Shown piece by piece: positions 11,789-13,747 of a stretch of 13,747 nt of DNA. Position numbers and translations under genes: made by a program. Each line of letters begins with the position of its first letter. The stretch's first letter is position 1. The notes beneath the pieces were generated by a model that saw only the letters and a list, made by a program, of their open reading frames with translations, ran no database searches and was not told where the DNA came from. The stretch lies in the NCBI GenBank assembly GCA_029054965.1, contig JAIDEF010000091.1:1-13747 (forward strand). The letters run 5' to 3'. This DNA comes from Eubacterium sp. (GTDB lineage Bacteria; Bacillota; Clostridia; Oscillospirales; Acutalibacteraceae).

Positions 11789-11836
11789 AATAATGCATAT
11801 AAGCAAATAATAAATTTATTTACGGAGGTATTTCCA

Positions 11837-12850
11837 ATGGTAAAGGTTGCTATTAATGGTTTTGGACGTATCGGTCGTCTTGCATTCCGCCAGATGTTCG
11901 GTGCTGAGGGTTACGAGGTTGTTGCTATCAATGACTTAACAAGCCCAAAGATGCTTGCTCATCTTCTTAAGTATGATTCATCACAGGGTAAATATGCTCT
12001 TGCTGATACAGTATCTGCTACTGATGATTCAATCATCGTTGACGGTAAAGAAATTAAGATTTACGCTAAGGCTGACGCTGCTGAGCTTCCTTGGGGCGAG
12101 CTTGGTGTTGACGTTGTTCTCGAGTGCACAGGCTTCTACTGCTCAAAGGAGAAGGCTTCAGCTCACGTTAAGGCTGGTGCAAGAAAGGTAGTTATCTCTG
12201 CTCCTGCAGGCAACGACCTTCCTACAATCGTTTACAATGTTAACCACGAGGAGCTTACTGCTGAGGATACAGTTATTTCTGCAGCATCTTGCACAACAAA
12301 CTGTCTTGCTCCTATGGCTAAGGCTCTCAACGATTTCGCTGAGATTCAGTCAGGTATTATGTGCACAATCCACGCTTACACAGGCGATCAGATGACTCTT
12401 GACGGTCCTCAGAGAAAGGGCGACCTTCGCCGTTCAAGAGCTGCTGCTGTTAACATCGTTCCTAACTCAACAGGTGCTGCTAAGGCTATCGGTCTTGTTA
12501 TTCCTGCACTTAACGGCAAGCTCATCGGTGCTGCACAGAGAGTTCCTACTCCAACAGGTTCAACAACAATTCTTACTGCTGTTGTTAAGGGTAAGGATGT
12601 AACAGTTGATGCTATCAATGCTGCTATGAAGGCTGCTGCTACAGAGTCATTCGGCTACAACACTGACGAAATCGTTTCTTCAGACATCGTTGGTATGAGA
12701 TACGGCTCACTCTTCGATGCTACTCAGACAATGGTTCTTCCAATTGCTGAGGATCTCTATGAGGTACAGGTTGTTTCTTGGTATGATAACGAGAACAGCT
12801 ACACATCACAGATGGTTCGTACAATCAAGTACTTCTCAGAGCTTGGTTAA
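11837..12850 (+). CDS. gap: Glyceraldehyde-3-phosphate dehydrogenase, type I
   Basis: The 337-residue enzyme oxidises glyceraldehyde-3-phosphate to 1,3-bisphosphoglycerate with NAD in glycolysis. The N-terminal Rossmann fold carries INGFGRIGR (6-14), and Asp33 (INDLTSP) favours NAD over NADP. The active site is ASCTTNC with catalytic Cys152, assisted by His179 (TIHAYTGDQ). The phosphate-binding STGAAK (211-216) and the C-terminal SWYDNENSY (314-322) are intact. Length is standard. GGAGGT (11824-11829) precedes the ATG by 7 bases. Codon use is strongly biased (many GCT, GGT, CTT, CTC, TCA and AAG codons) and base composition is more GC-rich than neighbouring genes, as expected for one of the most expressed proteins. 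It stands alone between its own promoters and a strong terminator; pgk and tpi do not follow, unlike the glycolytic operon of many Firmicutes. Confidence 0.97.
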   Translation: MVKVAINGFGRIGRLAFRQMFGAEGYEVVAINDLTSPKMLAHLLKYDSSQGKYALADTVSATDDSIIVDGKEIKIYAKADAAELPWGELGVDVVLECTGFYCSKEKASAHVKAGARKVVISAPAGNDLPTIVYNVNHEELTAEDTVISAASCTTNCLAPMAKALNDFAEIQSGIMCTIHAYTGDQMTLDGPQRKGDLRRSRAAAVNIVPNSTGAAKAIGLVIPALNGKLIGAAQRVPTPTGSTTILTAVVKGKDVTVDAINAAMKAAATESFGYNTDEIVSSDIVGMRYGSLFDATQTMVLPIAEDLYEVQVVSWYDNENSYTSQMVRTIKYFSELG

Positions 12851-12862
12851 TAAATACCTTAA

Positions 12863-12910
12863 ATAAATCAAGGACTTGTTCAGTTATGAACAAGTCCTTT
12901 TGTTTATTTT
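12863..12910. terminator. Bidirectional terminator between gap and the regulator gene
   Basis: AAGGACTTGTTC (12870-12881) and GAACAAGTCCTT (12888-12899) form a perfect twelve-pair stem with a 6-base loop, followed on the plus strand by TTTGTTTATTTT. On the minus strand the stem is followed by GATTTATTTAA, so it can also end the convergent regulator gene, whose stop codon (12904-12906) lies within the plus-strand T tract. Confidence 0.9.
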
Positions 12911-13548
12911 AATATTTTTTTATTAATTACTTCGCTTATGAATTTAATAAACATTCCAAAGCACAATCCTCCCAATGATAATGCCATAAATACAAATGCG
13001 TAAATGGCGAACTCTTCACCGTCAAAGCGTGATATGCTCTCGTATTCAATGAGTCCCATCGGAAGAAACATCAGTGATGTTAAAACAGGAGCAAGAAACT
13101 TTAGTTTACCTTTTATAAATCCAATGCTGATTGAGTTAATATACGCTGCAAACATATATGGGAACACGATTGGCAAATTACTGCGTGGACTTACCAATAG
13201 CGGCAGGATGTAAAAAACAGTAAGCTGAATAATGCAGAATACGATAAATATTAATTTACCTGTTGTACTTATGTCATTGTTTGTTTTTGTAATTGTTTCA
13301 ACAATTATTTTGTTGGAGTTATCAATTATTTTTTCTTTTTCAATTCTTTCACCTGTCAGCAGTTCGTTAACAGAAATGTCAAGGGCGTCGCTGAGCGGTA
13401 TCAGCAGTGATACCTCGGGAAAGCCCTTTCCTGTTTCCCAGCGTGATACGGCTTTGTCGGTAACATTGATTTTATCGGCAAGCTCCTTTTGTGTTAAGTT
13501 GTTTTCCTTTCTTAGCTGTGCAATAAATGCACCTGTTGTATTTTCCAT
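12904..13548 (-). CDS. XRE-family DNA-binding protein with membrane tail
   Basis: The 214-residue protein starts with an HTH_3/Cro-type helix-turn-helix (about 8-63): LRKENNLTQKELADKINV, then the recognition helix DKAVSRWETGKGFPEV and the LSDALDISVNELL end typical of XRE repressors. A charged linker (about 66-96) leads to four predicted membrane helices (about 97-118, 126-144, 150-167, 180-205). This layout, a cytoplasmic DNA-binding head on a small integral membrane domain, is common in Firmicutes and may couple gene control to a membrane signal; the signal is unknown. The start is supported by AAAGGTGG (13557-13564) at an 8-base spacing. Its promoter contains repeated GGTG/CACC arms, which suggests self-regulation. 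No target gene is adjacent on the same strand. Confidence 0.88.
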   Translation of the reverse strand: MENTTGAFIAQLRKENNLTQKELADKINVTDKAVSRWETGKGFPEVSLLIPLSDALDISVNELLTGERIEKEKIIDNSNKIIVETITKTNNDISTTGKLIFIVFCIIQLTVFYILPLLVSPRSNLPIVFPYMFAAYINSISIGFIKGKLKFLAPVLTSLMFLPMGLIEYESISRFDGEEFAIYAFVFMALSLGGLCFGMFIKFISEVINKKILK

Positions 13549-13571
13549 AATTCATCCCACCTTTCAATTAA

Positions 13572-13600
13572 ATATTATCACCAAAAGGTGTATTTGTCAC
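13572..13600 (-). promoter_or_regulatory. Promoter and putative operator of the regulator gene
   Basis: On the minus strand GTGACA (13595-13600), a 17-base spacer and TAATAT (13572-13577) form a promoter. The spacer holds the inverted repeat CACC-AAAA-GGTG (13579-13590), and a further CACC (13598-13601) overlaps the -35 box, giving three alternating arms. A repressor bound there would block polymerase, so autoregulation is plausible but unproven. Confidence 0.45.
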
Positions 13601-13634
13601 CCTATGAATCATAGAATTGGCTTAAATTGTAAAG

Positions 13635-13672
13635 AATCAGCACCCCTTTATTAATTGGAAGGGGTGCTGATT
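13635..13672. terminator. Long perfect hairpin, possible terminator
   Basis: AATCAGCACCCCTT (13635-13648) and AAGGGGTGCTGATT (13659-13672) form a perfect fourteen-pair stem with a 10-base loop. T tracts on either side are poor (TTAATTGTCTCTT on the plus strand, CTTTAC on the minus strand), so termination strength is uncertain. It lies upstream of the regulator gene promoter, where it could end a leftward transcript entering from beyond the window. Confidence 0.5.
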
Positions 13673-13679
13673 TAATTGT

Positions 13680-13717
13680 CTCTTCAGCAAAGAGTAAACC
13701 CCCGGTTCTACCGGGGG
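13680..13717. repeat. Pair of short hairpins near the right edge
   Basis: CTCTT-CAGCA-AAGAG (13680-13694) is followed four bases later by CCCCCGG-TTCTA-CCGGGGG (13699-13717), a seven-pair all-GC stem in otherwise AT-rich DNA. With the hairpin at 13635-13672 this makes three hairpins in 83 bases. Such GC-rich subterminal hairpins occur at IS200/IS605-type element ends, but no transposase is inside the window, so this remains a guess. Confidence 0.4.
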
Positions 13718-13747
13718 AAATAAAAAGCTTTAGTAAAAATAAAATCG

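Noticed and set aside
13232..13654. 140-residue plus-strand frame opposite the regulator gene
   Set aside because: It is antisense to a clear helix-turn-helix gene and runs into the 13635 hairpin; no independent support.
13680..13717. CRISPR repeat
   Set aside because: The hairpins differ from each other in sequence and there is no regular repeat-spacer pattern; no cas genes are seen.

Overview
This window looks like chromosomal DNA from an AT-rich, low-GC Gram-positive bacterium, most likely a Clostridia member of the gut Ruminococcaceae/Oscillospiraceae type. The reasons are strong AAAGGAG-type ribosome binding sites, TTGnnn-N17-TATAAT promoters, a Gram-positive style lipoprotein, the pth-mfd gene order typical of Firmicutes, and a clostridial-looking radical SAM protein. 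The taxon is an inference; no rRNA or other marker is present. Nearly all of the window is ordinary core or metabolic gene content. No stretch longer than 300 bases lacks a gene.

Layout. A leftward lipoprotein gene (81-680) and a rightward unit (905-4611) diverge from a short AT-rich region that holds a good promoter on each strand. The rightward unit encodes a membrane sugar-phosphate transferase, of the kind that starts exopolysaccharide repeat units, followed closely by a full-length LacZ-type beta-galactosidase. Next comes a radical SAM gene (4755-6182) with its own strong promoter and its own terminator, so it is probably monocistronic; its substrate is not recognisable. A tight cluster follows: a CorC/CNNM-type transporter (6284-7549), peptidyl-tRNA hydrolase (pth, overlapping the transporter gene by 17 bases) and the transcription-repair coupling factor mfd (8162-11659). 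Glyceraldehyde-3-phosphate dehydrogenase (11837-12850) has two candidate tandem promoters and ends in a strong hairpin terminator. It shares this terminator with a convergent gene for an XRE-type DNA-binding protein that carries a four-helix membrane tail (12904-13548). The right edge (13635-13747) holds three hairpins in a row and may be the start of a mobile element or another transcription unit.

How it fits together. pth (recycling of peptidyl-tRNA) and mfd (removal of stalled RNA polymerase) are housekeeping genes and are probably co-transcribed with the transporter. The gap gene is glycolytic and has the codon bias of a highly expressed gene. The transferase-lacZ pair is a less usual combination. 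The least explained items are the radical SAM enzyme, the terminator-like hairpin directly ahead of the transporter gene, the 14-codon leader ORF before the transferase, the repeated GGTG/CACC arms in the regulator promoter, and the hairpin cluster at the right edge. I did not find a clear novel multi-gene system. Several start codons were moved downstream of the longest ORF because the Shine-Dalgarno sequence lies inside the longer reading frame.
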